DNA of 64,000 nucleotides from Paludibacter sp. (GTDB lineage: Bacteria; Bacteroidota; Bacteroidia; Bacteroidales; Paludibacteraceae), in the NCBI GenBank assembly GCA_019163375.1, contig JAFLKK010000005.1, forward strand, positions 35,511 through 99,510, written 5' to 3'. Below, one piece after another: positions 50,992-60,319 of this stretch. Position 1 is the stretch's first letter; every line of letters starts with the position of its first letter. The notes beneath the pieces were generated by a model that was given only the letters and a program-made list of their open reading frames with translations, was not told where the DNA came from and did not search any database. A program made the translations under genes and the position numbers.

Positions 50992-51477
50992 ATGGACGAA
51001 AAAGACAGAATTGAAAAGGTTATGCTTACCGAGGGAATGAATTCGGCCCAGTTTGCTGCCGAGATTGGCATTCAAGGTTCTACTCTCTCCCATATTTTGA
51101 ACGGACGAAATAATCCGAGTTTGGATGTGCTAAAGAAAGTGCTCAATCGGTTCCGTACGGTGAGCTCAGATTGGCTTATTTTGGGCGTTGGATCGATGTA
51201 TCGTTCAGAAAAGCAATCTCAGACGCCTACATTGTTCGATTCTATTAATGAAAATAGCTCTAAATCAGCAATTTCAGAACCGAAAACAGTCGAAAAATTA
51301 GTGTCGCTATCTGATGTCATCCAGCAAAATACTCCGCAAATTCCCGATGTGGCTGTTCAGTCGACCTCAGAAGCTCGTTCTATTATTCATTCTGTAATTG
51401 ATGCTCCGGCAAAATCCGTTCGAAAAATAATTGTCTACTATACCGACAATACTTTTCAGGAATTTGAAACGAAATGA
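50992..51477 (+). CDS. XRE-family regulator
   Basis: This 161-residue protein has an N-terminal helix-turn-helix (about 10-65) with MNSAQFAAEIGIQGSTLSHI and NGRNNPSLDVLKKVL, then a low-complexity linker and a short C-terminal strand (VRKIIVYYTDNTFQEFE). This form is common in Bacteroidota. The three TACAAATGT sites before the promoter suggest autoregulation. Its targets are unknown. Confidence 0.85.
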   Translation: MDEKDRIEKVMLTEGMNSAQFAAEIGIQGSTLSHILNGRNNPSLDVLKKVLNRFRTVSSDWLILGVGSMYRSEKQSQTPTLFDSINENSSKSAISEPKTVEKLVSLSDVIQQNTPQIPDVAVQSTSEARSIIHSVIDAPAKSVRKIIVYYTDNTFQEFETK

Positions 51478-51792
51478 TAATTTATAAAATTTCGACTCCC
51501 CTCTTTCTGCTTTTTTGAAACTAAGTGGAATGTTATAGTATTGTTAATAATTTATCCTGACTCGATAAAGCGCTAAAAAGTCAAAGTCACGATATTACAT
51601 CTTTCCTGTTATTTTATTGGATAGAAATCAAAATAACAATTCTTGTTTTATTTCACGGGAGACATTCTCAATTATGCTTTATTTTATCCTTGTCATTTCG
51701 AGATAATTGTGTAATTTTGCAGCCAGTATAAACTGTTATTAATTACAAAATCATATTATTGTATGTAATTGATATATAACAATATAGATTAA
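51478..51792. other. 315-base intergenic region with the pyrK promoter
   Basis: This is AT-rich DNA without a usable frame. It includes the promoter at 51689-51719; no RNA gene or PyrR-type attenuator is visible. Confidence 0.45.
51689..51719 (+). promoter_or_regulatory. promoter of pyrK-pyrD
   Basis: CTTG at 51689-51692, a 19-base spacer and TAATTTTG at 51712-51719. The start lies near 51726, about 67 bases before the ATG. Confidence 0.6.
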
Positions 51793-52569
51793 ATGAAGAA
51801 ATTCATGCTCGATTTGATTGTAAAGAAAAATGAAGCGCTGAACAATCAATACTCTCTTTTAGTACTTACATCGCCTGACAAGCTTCCCGAAATGTTGCCG
51901 GGACAATTTGCCGAAGTGCGGGTCGACAATTCTCCTTCCACGTTTTTACGTCGTCCTATTTCCATTAATTATGTTGATTATGAGGCTAACGAGCTTTGGC
52001 TTTTAGTGCAAATTGTGGGTGAAGGAACCCGTAAGATGTGTGAGCTTAAGGTTGGCGAAGTGGTAAATTTGCTTTTCCCATTGGGAAATAGCTTTACATT
52101 GCCCGAAAGCAAGGATGCGAAGCTCCTTTTAGTAGGTGGTGGTGTGGGTATAGCTCCATTGTTGTTTTGGGGTTCATACCTCAAAGAACGGGGTTACAAG
52201 TGTAATTTCTTGCTGGGCGGACGATCAAAGGACAATTTATTACAGCTTTGTGAATTTGAGCAGTTCGGCGATGTATATACAACTACCGAAGATGGTACGC
52301 ATGGAGAAAAGGGTTTTGTTACCCAGCATTCGCTATTGCAAGGCTCAAATTTCGATTATGTTTATACGTGTGGACCAACTCCAATGATGAAAGCTGTAGC
52401 CGCTTACGCAGCCAAAACAGAGGCTATTTGCGAAGTTTCGCTCGAGAATACTATGGCGTGTGGTTTTGGGACTTGTTTATGTTGTGTAACCGATACAATC
52501 AAAGGGCATGTTTGCGTGTGTACCGAAGGACCTGTATTTAATATTACAAAGTTGAAATGGCAAATTTAG
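51793..52569 (+). CDS. pyrK: dihydroorotate dehydrogenase electron-transfer subunit
   Basis: This 258-residue ferredoxin-reductase-type protein has [12 protein letters not shown] (FAD binding), the NAD-binding [16 protein letters not shown] and [10 protein letters not shown]. Its C-terminal [2Fe-2S] ligands lie in [11 protein letters not shown] and a final Cys in HVCVCTEGP. It passes electrons from dihydroorotate oxidation at PyrD to NAD. It overlaps pyrD by 13 bases. Confidence 0.93.
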   Translation: MKKFMLDLIVKKNEALNNQYSLLVLTSPDKLPEMLPGQFAEVRVDNSPSTFLRRPISINYVDYEANELWLLVQIVGEGTRKMCELKVGEVVNLLFPLGNSFTLPESKDAKLLLVGGGVGIAPLLFWGSYLKERGYKCNFLLGGRSKDNLLQLCEFEQFGDVYTTTEDGTHGEKGFVTQHSLLQGSNFDYVYTCGPTPMMKAVAAYAAKTEAICEVSLENTMACGFGTCLCCVTDTIKGHVCVCTEGPVFNITKLKWQI

Positions 52570-53468
52570 ACATCAAAATAGGAAAATTACAATTGAAAAA
52601 CCCGGTGATGACTGCATCGGGTACATTCGGTTATGGAACAGAGTATTCCGACTTCATGGACATATCGCGAATTGGCGGTATAATTGTGAAGGGAACTACA
52701 CTTCGCGACCGTCAGGGCAATCAATATCCACGTATGGCAGAGACTCCATCAGGTATGCTAAACGCTGTGGGACTGCAGAATAAGGGTGTAGATTACTTTA
52801 TTAATCATATTTATCCGACACTGAAGGATATCGATACAAATATACTTGTGAATTTATCAGGTTCAACCATCGAAGACTATGTAGAGGCGGCTGAGAGGCT
52901 AAATGAACTGGAAAAAATCCCCGGAATTGAATTAAACATCTCTTGCCCTAATGTAAAAGAAGGTGGAATGGCCTTTGGAACAAGCTGTTTGTCTGCTGCA
53001 CAAGTAGTTAGAGAAGTGCGAAGAGTGTATAAAAATGACATGATGGTGAAGCTTTCGCCGAATGTAACCGATATTTCGGAGATTGCGCTGGCTGTTGAGG
53101 CCGAGGGAGCCGACTCTGTTTCGCTTATAAACACTCTGTTGGGTATGGCCATAAATGCAGAGACAAGAAAGCCTTATTTGTCTACCATCACCGGTGGACT
53201 TTCAGGTCCTGCTGTAAAGCCTGTGGCATTGCGTATGGTGTGGCAAGTGGCTAACGCGGTAAAAATACCTGTTGTAGGAATGGGTGGTATTATGAATACT
53301 GCCGACGCTATAGAGTTTATCCTTGCCGGAGCCTCTGCCATTCAAATAGGCACAGCCAATTTTATAGATCCTACGATTACCGGTAAAGTAATTGACGGTA
53401 TTGATGATTATTTAAACCGCCATGGATATTCATCAATTAATGATATTATCGGAGCAATGGAAGTTTAA
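52557..53468 (+). CDS. pyrD: dihydroorotate dehydrogenase, class 1B catalytic subunit
   Basis: This 303-residue FMN barrel carries [35 protein letters not shown] with the class 1 active-site loop, [11 protein letters not shown], and phosphate-binding VGMGGIMN. Class 1B enzymes use PyrK and NAD, consistent with the overlapping gene. It makes orotate for pyrimidine synthesis. Confidence 0.94.
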   Translation: MANLDIKIGKLQLKNPVMTASGTFGYGTEYSDFMDISRIGGIIVKGTTLRDRQGNQYPRMAETPSGMLNAVGLQNKGVDYFINHIYPTLKDIDTNILVNLSGSTIEDYVEAAERLNELEKIPGIELNISCPNVKEGGMAFGTSCLSAAQVVREVRRVYKNDMMVKLSPNVTDISEIALAVEAEGADSVSLINTLLGMAINAETRKPYLSTITGGLSGPAVKPVALRMVWQVANAVKIPVVGMGGIMNTADAIEFILAGASAIQIGTANFIDPTITGKVIDGIDDYLNRHGYSSINDIIGAMEV

Positions 53469-53487
53469 TTGTATTTGTAAGCTTTTA

Positions 53488-53515
53488 ATTCTACATTTTG
53501 TATGTAGAATTTTTA
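53488..53515 (+). terminator. terminator after pyrD
   Basis: AATTCTACA pairs with TGTAGAATT, followed by a T run. Confidence 0.7.
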
Positions 53516-53521
53516 TAGTTG

Positions 53522-53567
53522 AACTGCACAAAAGAATATTTCTATTTCTTTTGTGCAGTTTTTATTT
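53522..53567 (+). terminator. second terminator after pyrD
   Basis: A 15-bp perfect stem (53522-53536 with 53546-53560), with a 9-base loop and a T run. It lies 7 bases after the first, making a double stop. Confidence 0.85.
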
Positions 53568-53620
53568 ATAAGGTATTAAAGATTAAAACGAGTACTTATT
53601 TTATTATTGATTAGACGTAT

Positions 53621-54310
53621 ATGGATATAGAATTTGTTATTGAAGAATTGAAATTGCTATCAACGCCTGAGCATTTTGCTAAATTGTCGCACTTTGGTAT
53701 AGAAGATTCTAAAGCTTTAGGAGTAAAGATTCCATTATTGAGAAATCTGGCTAAAACTATCGGCACTAATCATACATTAGCTTTAGAACTTTGGGATACG
53801 GAAATACACGAAGCGAGGATATTGGCCTCAATGATTGAAGATGGTAGAATGGTGACTGAAAATCAGGTAAATAAATGGGTGAGTAGCTTTAATTCCTGGG
53901 ATATGTGTGATTCCTGCTGTGATTTGATCGCAACAATGGAATTTGTTCGCAGTAAAATTGAAGAATACGCCACTGATGAGCGCGAGTTTGTGAAACGAAC
54001 AGCCTTTACTTTGATGTGTAAACTCGCTTTTCATGATAAAAAAGCGAGTGATTTATCTTTTGACCGATTTTTTGATATTATTGAACGGGAAGCGTGGGAT
54101 GAACGTAATTTTGTGAGAAAGGCTGTGAACTGGGCATTACGCCAGATTGGAAAGCGGAATGAGTATTTACGTATCAGGGCTATTGAAGTGGCTGAGCGAA
54201 TTAAATGTCAGGGAACTAAGTCGGCAGTATGGATTGCAACCGATGCGTTGAGAGAATTGAACGATGAGAAGGTGGTGGCAAGGGTAAATCGAACAAAAAA
54301 GAGATTATAA
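53621..54310 (+). CDS. AlkD-like DNA alkylation repair protein
   Basis: This 229-residue helical HEAT-repeat protein carries the family text KALGVKIPLLRNLAKTIG, LWDTEIHEARILASMI, VSSFNSWDMCDSCC and NWALRQIGKRN. AlkD-type glycosylases remove bulky alkylated purines by backbone contacts. The conserved Trp and Asp in these positions are present. It is monocistronic and ends in a strong terminator. Confidence 0.85.
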   Translation: MDIEFVIEELKLLSTPEHFAKLSHFGIEDSKALGVKIPLLRNLAKTIGTNHTLALELWDTEIHEARILASMIEDGRMVTENQVNKWVSSFNSWDMCDSCCDLIATMEFVRSKIEEYATDEREFVKRTAFTLMCKLAFHDKKASDLSFDRFFDIIEREAWDERNFVRKAVNWALRQIGKRNEYLRIRAIEVAERIKCQGTKSAVWIATDALRELNDEKVVARVNRTKKRL

Positions 54311-54316
54311 TACAAT

Positions 54317-54353
54317 AAAAGAGGGTGTTACAAAACATGTAACACCCTCTTTT
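54317..54353. terminator. bidirectional terminator
   Basis: AAAAGAGGGTGTTAC pairs with GTAACACCCTCTTTT. It serves the AlkD-like gene and the secreted paralogue at 54384. Confidence 0.9.
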
Positions 54354-54383
54354 ATATTTAAATACAATGTATTCAGGTCAGAT

Positions 54384-54749
54384 TTATAAACCTGCAATAA
54401 ATGTATCGTTATTGTTGTTATAAACAGATACATTGATAAGTACAAGGTACTTTTTGTATTGTTCTTCGCTTAATACCGATTTTACATTTCCTAAGTTGAA
54501 ATACATTGCTTTCTCTGCAGCAACTTCGTCATCACCTTTCAATGCAGATTTCATTTTCTTTTCTGTCATTGTGAATACTAACTCCAATTGTTCGGCTTGA
54601 TCGTAATCAGCCTCTAAATAACGTACCAAGCCATTGAAAGTACTTGCGTTATTCATCTTGTTAAACACTTCGTATTTGTTTGTATCAACAGCAAATACAC
54701 TAGTTGTGCTGGCAACTAAAACTAAAACAGCAACTAAAATCTTTTTCAT
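54384..54749 (-). CDS. secreted protein, paralogue 1 of a tandem pair
   Basis: This 121-residue protein has a signal peptide ending near the Ala at 20. The mature part is helical and resembles the 122-residue protein at 54790: both have a FNGLV/FTGLVGY segment, a TEKK/TEEEL helix, then LGNVKSVLSEEQYKKYLVLINV against RNAKCILSEEQYKKYLVFVNV. No known domain is recognised. The pair arose by duplication and is probably periplasmic. Confidence 0.7.
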   Translation of the reverse strand: MKKILVAVLVLVASTTSVFAVDTNKYEVFNKMNNASTFNGLVRYLEADYDQAEQLELVFTMTEKKMKSALKGDDEVAAEKAMYFNLGNVKSVLSEEQYKKYLVLINVSVYNNNNDTFIAGL

Positions 54750-54789
54750 AACCTTAACTTTTAAATATACCTTTTTCTTTTTACCTTAC

Positions 54790-55158
54790 TTATTTGTTCT
54801 CTGAGAACATAGCGAAATTATTGTCGTTATTCAAATAAACATTTACAAAAACTAAATACTTTTTGTATTGTTCTTCCGATAGAATACATTTTGCATTTCG
54901 CAAATTGTAATTAACTACATTCTCAGCAGCAGCAATATTTTCTTTTTTTGCCGCATTTGACAATTCTTCTTCCGTAACTTTAAATACACGTTGTAAGAAA
55001 GCAGCTTGCTCTTGGTCAGCATCTATATATCCAACCAAGCCTGTGAAGGTTGCTTTGTTGTTCAACTTGTAAAAGCTCTTGTAATCACTGGGATTAAATG
55101 CAAAGGTTGATACCGAATATCCGATACAAACCGCAATTAGAACTAAAATCTTTTTCAT
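54790..55158 (-). CDS. secreted protein, paralogue 2 of a tandem pair
   Basis: The better start is the ATG at 55158 (122 residues); a TTG at 55164 is less likely. It has a signal peptide, then the same helical body as its neighbour, including CILSEEQYKKYLVFVNV. Its leader contains a terminator-like hairpin at 55194-55243. The gap of 40 bases to the next gene suggests co-transcription. Function is unknown. Confidence 0.7.
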   Translation of the reverse strand: MKKILVLIAVCIGYSVSTFAFNPSDYKSFYKLNNKATFTGLVGYIDADQEQAAFLQRVFKVTEEELSNAAKKENIAAAENVVNYNLRNAKCILSEEQYKKYLVFVNVYLNNDNNFAMFSENK

Positions 55159-55193
55159 AACCAAACTTTTTAAATTTATACCTTATACCTTTT

Positions 55194-55243
55194 AAAAAAA
55201 AACAAAGAATTCCCATGTGATTTTTTACCTGGGCATTCTTTGT
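55194..55243 (-). terminator. terminator-like hairpin upstream of the secreted pair
   Basis: On the minus strand a 9-bp stem plus a 4-bp stem (ACAAAGAAT with ATTCTTTGT, CCCA with TGGG) encloses a 14-base loop and ends in nine T. It lies in the leader of the gene at 55158, so it would act as an attenuator or as the end of a short RNA. Confidence 0.65.
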
Positions 55244-55282
55244 ATTAGATTTGTCATATCAAATTATCTTTGATTGACGATG

Positions 55283-55290
55283 CAAAATTA
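55283..55290 (-). promoter_or_regulatory. -7 element before the hairpin leader
   Basis: Reading leftward, TAATTTTG matches the -7 consensus, but no TTTG is found at the -33 position. A start near 55276 would give an RNA of about 83 bases up to the hairpin T run. Confidence 0.4.
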
Positions 55291-55440
55291 TATGTTTTAC
55301 AACATAAAAATCGCATATTACATGTTAAATATTAGAAGTTGCCTAAAACTTTAACTGTTAAGCTTCTGTGTCACATTGCTTAATTTGTTGATATTTAGAC
55401 TATTAGTTGTTGTTTTTGTGTATGCAGAATTTGATTGAAA

Positions 55441-55487
55441 AATTAAGGCCAAAAACAATGTTTTACAACATGTTTTTGGCCTTAATT
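55441..55487 (-). terminator. terminator after the HsdR_N-like gene
   Basis: AATTAAGGCCAAAAACA pairs perfectly with TGTTTTTGGCCTTAATT. It lies 37 bases beyond the stop of the gene at 55524 on the minus strand. Confidence 0.85.
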
Positions 55488-55523
55488 AATGAATGATTGT
55501 GTATTTATTTGTTATATAGTGGT

Positions 55524-55988
55524 TTATGCGTTTTTGGTGACGATCTGGTTAAAATCAGGAATTTCAGGAAAAAACTCATATCGCGCAGTTTCGAGGTTCA
55601 CTTTGCAGCAAAAATGTTCAATTCCGTTGCTAATTATAAAAAAATCAACCTTTAATTTGGCATTATACACTGCTACCTGGTCGAAAGTGGCTTGTGAAAT
55701 GGCAACATTGGGAGCCTTTAGTTCAATAATAAGAAATGGTAGCGCATGTTCATTATACAGTATAGCATCGCAACGTTTTTTCATTCCATTCATATTCAAC
55801 TGTTTTTCGATAGCAAGATAGGCTGCCGGGTATCCTTTTTCTTCGATTAAAAAGCGGATGAAATTCTGACGAACCCATTCTTCGGGAGTGAGTACCACAT
55901 ATCTTTTTCGTTGCGAGTCGAAAATTACAAGCTTTTCATTCTGTTTTTTTATTCTAAAACTATACTGGGGGAGGTTAAGTTGCAACAT
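55524..55988 (-). CDS. HsdR N-terminal-domain-like protein
   Basis: This 154-residue protein is a PD-(D/E)XK-fold domain of the type I restriction R subunit N-terminus. RCDAILYNEHALPFLIIELKAP gives the Asp and Glu-x-Lys, and a later strand reads FFIISNGIEHFCCKV. It lacks the helicase part, and such stand-alone copies are common beside holA and AMP nucleosidase genes in Bacteroidales. It is probably not part of a restriction system. The gene is divergent from the AMP nucleosidase gene. Confidence 0.8.
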   Translation of the reverse strand: MLQLNLPQYSFRIKKQNEKLVIFDSQRKRYVVLTPEEWVRQNFIRFLIEEKGYPAAYLAIEKQLNMNGMKKRCDAILYNEHALPFLIIELKAPNVAISQATFDQVAVYNAKLKVDFFIISNGIEHFCCKVNLETARYEFFPEIPDFNQIVTKNA

Positions 55989-56172
55989 TTTTTTAGTATT
56001 TTTGTTTCCACTTTAAAATTGAAGGCCGAATTATTTGAATAAATAGTAATTTATTGATATTCAATTGAAGTGTTCGCAGATATGATGGTAAACGATAGAA
56101 TTTGATTTCAATTCATTGTGAAAATCGTATGTTTTGCGAAGATACAAAAACAAACTATAATTATTGATGGTT

Positions 56173-56946
56173 ATGAAAACAAAAAAAGAAATTGTAGAGA
56201 ATTGGTTGCCCAGGTATACTAAACGACCTTTAAATGAATTTACTGACCACATATTGCTAACCAACTTCAATAATTATGTAGAGCTTTTTGCCGAATGGTT
56301 TAATGTGCCTGTTGTGGGCCGTGATGGGAATATGCCCAATGCTTGTGCCAATGGGATAACCATTATTAATTTTGGAATGGGTAGTCCGAATGCGGCAATC
56401 ATTATGGATATTCTGTCTGCAATTCAACCTAAAGCAGTGCTTTTTCTAGGAAAATGCGGAGGGTTGAGAGATAAGAACAAACTGGGCGACTATATTTTAC
56501 CAAGTGCTGCCATACGTGGTGAAGGAACTTCGAACGACTATTTTCCACCTGAAATACCAGCTTTGCCTGCTTTTAGTTTGCAACGTGCTGTTTCTTCAAA
56601 CATTCGTGATTTTGGAAAAGATTACTGGACTGGAACTGTTTATACAACTAACAGGCGTGTGTGGGAGCATGATGAGAAATTTAAAGAATACCTTCGTGCT
56701 AGTCGCGCTTTGGCGATAGATATGGAGACAGCCACGCTTTTTATTGCCGGTTTTTCCAATAGTATTCCTATTGGAGCATTATTATTGGTTTCGGATATGC
56801 CATTGCACGAAGATGGAATCAAAACTTCTGAGAGTGACAAAAAAGTGACAGCCAGTTTTGTAGAAGAGCATTTAAAGATTGGGGTAAAATCCTTGACCTC
56901 ATTATTGAATAATAGTAAGACTATTAAGCATTTACGCTTCGAATAA
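56173..56946 (+). CDS. amn: AMP nucleosidase
   Basis: I choose the ATG at 56173 (257 residues), which starts the conserved MKTKKEIVENWLPRYTKRP; an ATG at 56167 is also open. It is a purine nucleoside phosphorylase-like fold with FGMGSPNAAIIMD, FLGKCGGLRDK, AAIRGEGTSNDY, DMETATLF (the acidic catalytic region) and LLVSDMPLHEDG. It hydrolyses AMP to adenine and ribose-5-phosphate. It lies 40 bases upstream of holA. Confidence 0.9.
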   Translation: MKTKKEIVENWLPRYTKRPLNEFTDHILLTNFNNYVELFAEWFNVPVVGRDGNMPNACANGITIINFGMGSPNAAIIMDILSAIQPKAVLFLGKCGGLRDKNKLGDYILPSAAIRGEGTSNDYFPPEIPALPAFSLQRAVSSNIRDFGKDYWTGTVYTTNRRVWEHDEKFKEYLRASRALAIDMETATLFIAGFSNSIPIGALLLVSDMPLHEDGIKTSESDKKVTASFVEEHLKIGVKSLTSLLNNSKTIKHLRFE

Positions 56947-56986
56947 TAGATTGTTTCTGTATTTTATTTTCTGATATATAATTAAA

Positions 56987-58006
56987 GTGGCTAAACAAGA
57001 TTCCGTCTCGTACGATCAAATATTTACCGATTTACGCAAAAAGCAGTATTCACCCATTTATTTTTTAATGGGTGAAGAGCCCTATTACATCGATTTAATT
57101 TCCGATTTTATTCAAAATAATGTACTTGGTGATGCCGAAAAGGAGTTTGACCAAACTATTTTGTATGGAAAAGATGTGGAAATCAGTACGGTAATAAATG
57201 CTGCTAAACGTTACCCGATGATGGGTACTCATCAGGTATTGATCGTTAAGGAAGCGCAACTGATTAAGGCTTGGGATGATTTGGTTCATTATCTTTCAAA
57301 CCCATTAAAGTCCACTATACTAGTATTTTGCTATAAATACGGAACTCCGGATAAGCGTAAAAAATGGTTTCAGGAGGTTGGAAAGATAGGTGTTACTTTT
57401 GAATCGACTAAATTGCGCGATTATGAAATAGCTTCCTGGATTACTAAATTTGCGAAGACGAAAAATGTAGCTATTGAAGATAAAGCGGTGGCTATGTTGG
57501 CTGAATATTTAGGAACTGACCTAAGTAAGCTGGTGAACGAGATGGATAAGCTTATTCTGACGAAACCGGCTGATATGAGAAGTATTACGCCCGAACTGAT
57601 TGAGAAAAACATTGGAATTAGTAAAGATTTTAATGTTTTTGAGTTGCAGGCTGCTTTAATAAATCGGGATGTATTGAAAGCCAACAGAATAATTCGTTAT
57701 TTCGCTGAAAACAAGAAGGCAAATCCGATGGTGCTGGTACTTGCTCAGCTTTTTAAATTTTTCAGTGATTTGATGATATTTCACTATTTACCGGACAAAA
57801 GTCAGGGAGCAGCAGCTTCCGAACTGAAAGTAAATCCCTATTTTATAAAAGATTATCTAAAAGCTTCTCAGGTTTTCGGGGCATGGAAAACGATGAATAT
57901 TATTACTTATATCAGGGAAACTGATGCCCGATATAAAGGGATAGATAATCCGAGTACCGACGAAGGAGAATTGATGAAAGAATTGATATTCAAAATATTG
58001 CATTAA
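56987..58006 (+). CDS. holA: DNA polymerase III delta subunit
   Basis: This 339-residue protein starts at a GTG (VAKQDSVSYDQIFTDL). The clamp-loader fold is recognised by PIYFLMGEEPYYIDLI near the start, GTHQVLIVKEAQL, FCYKYGTPDKRKK, a helical lid domain and the C-terminal KANPMVLVLAQLF. Delta opens the sliding clamp during DNA synthesis. It has no ATP site, as expected for this subunit. Confidence 0.9.
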   Translation: MAKQDSVSYDQIFTDLRKKQYSPIYFLMGEEPYYIDLISDFIQNNVLGDAEKEFDQTILYGKDVEISTVINAAKRYPMMGTHQVLIVKEAQLIKAWDDLVHYLSNPLKSTILVFCYKYGTPDKRKKWFQEVGKIGVTFESTKLRDYEIASWITKFAKTKNVAIEDKAVAMLAEYLGTDLSKLVNEMDKLILTKPADMRSITPELIEKNIGISKDFNVFELQAALINRDVLKANRIIRYFAENKKANPMVLVLAQLFKFFSDLMIFHYLPDKSQGAAASELKVNPYFIKDYLKASQVFGAWKTMNIITYIRETDARYKGIDNPSTDEGELMKELIFKILH

Positions 58007-58096
58007 TTTATTCCGGTTTATTATTTCACTTTCTCAATGAATATTTCGGGTAGTTTTATATCTGCCCTTATACAAACTTCACAATTTTATTTTCAA

Positions 58097-60238
58097 ATGT
58101 CTACAGATAATTCAACAATACCGGCGAAATTCATTTCGCTGATAGCTTCAGCTCTACACTTAACCGAAAAACAAATCAGAAACGCTATTCAATTATTTAT
58201 TGAAGGAGCTACTATCCCTTTTATTAGTCGGTATCGGAAAGAAATGACCGATGGCATGGATGAAGTGCAGCTTGGCGATACAAAAGAACAGTACGATAAA
58301 CTATGCGAATTGGCAAAACGTAAGTTGGCCGTATTGAAATCAATTGAAGAGCAGGATAAACTGACCGATGAATTAAAGTCCAGAATAGATAATTGTTGGA
58401 ATATCACAGAATTAGAGGATATATATATGCCCTATAAGCCCAAACGACGTACGCGTGCAGAAATAGCTCGCGAAAAAGGACTGGAACCACTCGCTAAAAT
58501 GCTGATGAAGCAGCAGTCGGATGATATTGAAAGAATGGCGCTTAATTTTGTGAAAGGCGATGTGGTTGATGCAGATGATGCGTTGAAAGGTGCGCGGGAT
58601 ATTATCGCTGAATGGGTGAATGAGAGTGAGGCTGCCAGGAATGCAATTCGTACCATTTTTGCGCGCGAAGCTGTTATTTCCTCAAAATTGGTAAAAGGAA
58701 AAGAGGAAGAAGCTCAGAAGTATCGCGATTATTTTGATATGAGTGAAAAATTGGCGCGTTGCTCATCGCATCGTTTATTAGCAATGCGAAGAGGTGAAAC
58801 TGAAGGGTTCTTACGTGTTAATATCACACCTGAAGATGAAAATTGTTTGGATCGATTGGATCGGATTTTTGTAAAAGGAAAAAGCGGGTCGTCTATTCAA
58901 GTGTCTGAAGCTGTAAATGATGCATATAAACGATTATTAAAACCAAGCATCGAAACTGAGTTTGCTTCCGAAAGTAAGGCAAAAGCGGATACCGAAGCTA
59001 TTCGGGTTTTTGCCGAAAACCTTCGTCAGCTATTATTGGCGCCACCATTAGGACAAAAACGTGTTTTAGGAATAGATCCGGGATTCAGAACCGGTTGTAA
59101 GATAGTCTGTTTGGATGCACAAGGTAACTTGTTGCACAATGAAACTATTTATCCTCATGCACCTCAACACGAGACTTCGCAAGCCATGCGAAAAGTACAA
59201 AAAATGGTGGAGGCGTATAAAATTCAAGCCATTGCCATTGGAAATGGTACTGCAAGCCGTGAAACGGAGCAATTTATCCAAAATACTGGTTTTGATAGAG
59301 AGGTTCAGGTTTTTGTGGTGAGCGAGAACGGTGCGTCTATTTACTCAGCATCAAAAATAGCCCGCGATGAGTTTCCTGATTATGATGTCACCGTACGTGG
59401 TTCGGTTTCTATTGGTCGCAGGTTGATGGATCCATTGGCTGAACTGGTGAAAATAGATCCAAAATCGATAGGGGTTGGTCAGTATCAACACGATGTGGAT
59501 CAAACTCAGCTTAAAAAATCACTTGACCAAACGGTTGAGAATGCTGTGAATAAAGTAGGAGTGAACCTGAATACTGCCAGCAAGCATTTACTGACGTATA
59601 TTTCGGGGTTGGGGCCACAGCTAGCGCAAAATATTGTTGATTTTAGAAGTGAAAATGGTGCTTTTAAAAGCAGAAATCAACTGATGAAAGTGCCTAAAAT
59701 GGGTGCTAAAACTTTTGAGCAATGTGCCGGTTTCCTGCGTATTCCGGATAGTGAAAATCCATTGGACAATTCTGCTGTTCACCCCGAAAGCTACGGAATA
59801 GTAGAAGCGATGGCCAAGGATTTAAAATCAACTGTTGCTGAACTGATTCAAAATAAAGAACTCAAGAAAAGTATTGATTTACAAAAGTATATCGGTCAAA
59901 AAGTTGGTTTGCCAACCTTAAATGATATCTTACAGGAATTGGAAAAACCCGGACGCGATCCCCGAAGTGGAATACAGGTCTTCGAATTTGATCCGAATGT
60001 AAAAACGATTGGTGATTTACGTACTGGAATGGAATTGCCTGGTATTGTGACGAATATAACCAATTTTGGTGCATTTGTAGATGTTGGTATCAAAGAAAAC
60101 GGCTTGATTCATGTATCTAATATGGCCGATCGGTATATTAGCAATCCTGCTGAAGTCGTTTCTGTGCATCAGCATGTAAAAGTACGTGTTATTGAGGTTG
60201 ATGCGGTTAGAAAACGAGTTCAATTGAAGTTGCTATAG
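58097..60238 (+). CDS. tex: Tex-family transcription accessory protein
   Basis: The start at 58097 gives 713 residues; an earlier ATG at 58037 adds 20 residues that do not match the family. The order of domains is a helical N-terminus (ALHLTEKQIRNAIQLF, TIPFISRYRKE), a YqgF-like RNase H fold (LGIDPGFRTGCK), helix-hairpin-helix segments (TYISGLGPQLAQNI, MKVPKMGAKTFE) and a C-terminal S1 domain (GIVTNITNFGAFVDVG). Tex binds RNA and DNA and affects transcription and stress survival. Confidence 0.93.
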   Translation: MSTDNSTIPAKFISLIASALHLTEKQIRNAIQLFIEGATIPFISRYRKEMTDGMDEVQLGDTKEQYDKLCELAKRKLAVLKSIEEQDKLTDELKSRIDNCWNITELEDIYMPYKPKRRTRAEIAREKGLEPLAKMLMKQQSDDIERMALNFVKGDVVDADDALKGARDIIAEWVNESEAARNAIRTIFAREAVISSKLVKGKEEEAQKYRDYFDMSEKLARCSSHRLLAMRRGETEGFLRVNITPEDENCLDRLDRIFVKGKSGSSIQVSEAVNDAYKRLLKPSIETEFASESKAKADTEAIRVFAENLRQLLLAPPLGQKRVLGIDPGFRTGCKIVCLDAQGNLLHNETIYPHAPQHETSQAMRKVQKMVEAYKIQAIAIGNGTASRETEQFIQNTGFDREVQVFVVSENGASIYSASKIARDEFPDYDVTVRGSVSIGRRLMDPLAELVKIDPKSIGVGQYQHDVDQTQLKKSLDQTVENAVNKVGVNLNTASKHLLTYISGLGPQLAQNIVDFRSENGAFKSRNQLMKVPKMGAKTFEQCAGFLRIPDSENPLDNSAVHPESYGIVEAMAKDLKSTVAELIQNKELKKSIDLQKYIGQKVGLPTLNDILQELEKPGRDPRSGIQVFEFDPNVKTIGDLRTGMELPGIVTNITNFGAFVDVGIKENGLIHVSNMADRYISNPAEVVSVHQHVKVRVIEVDAVRKRVQLKLL

Positions 60239-60319
60239 ACTCATTTTTGTAATATTTGGCATAAAAATTGGAAGTATTTATCACAGATAGCTTACATAGT
60301 TTAAATAATTTAGGTAAAT

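Noticed and set aside
55524-55988. Type I restriction system
   Set aside because: Only the HsdR N-terminal-like domain is present, with no helicase, HsdM or HsdS; stand-alone copies beside AMP nucleosidase and holA are usual.
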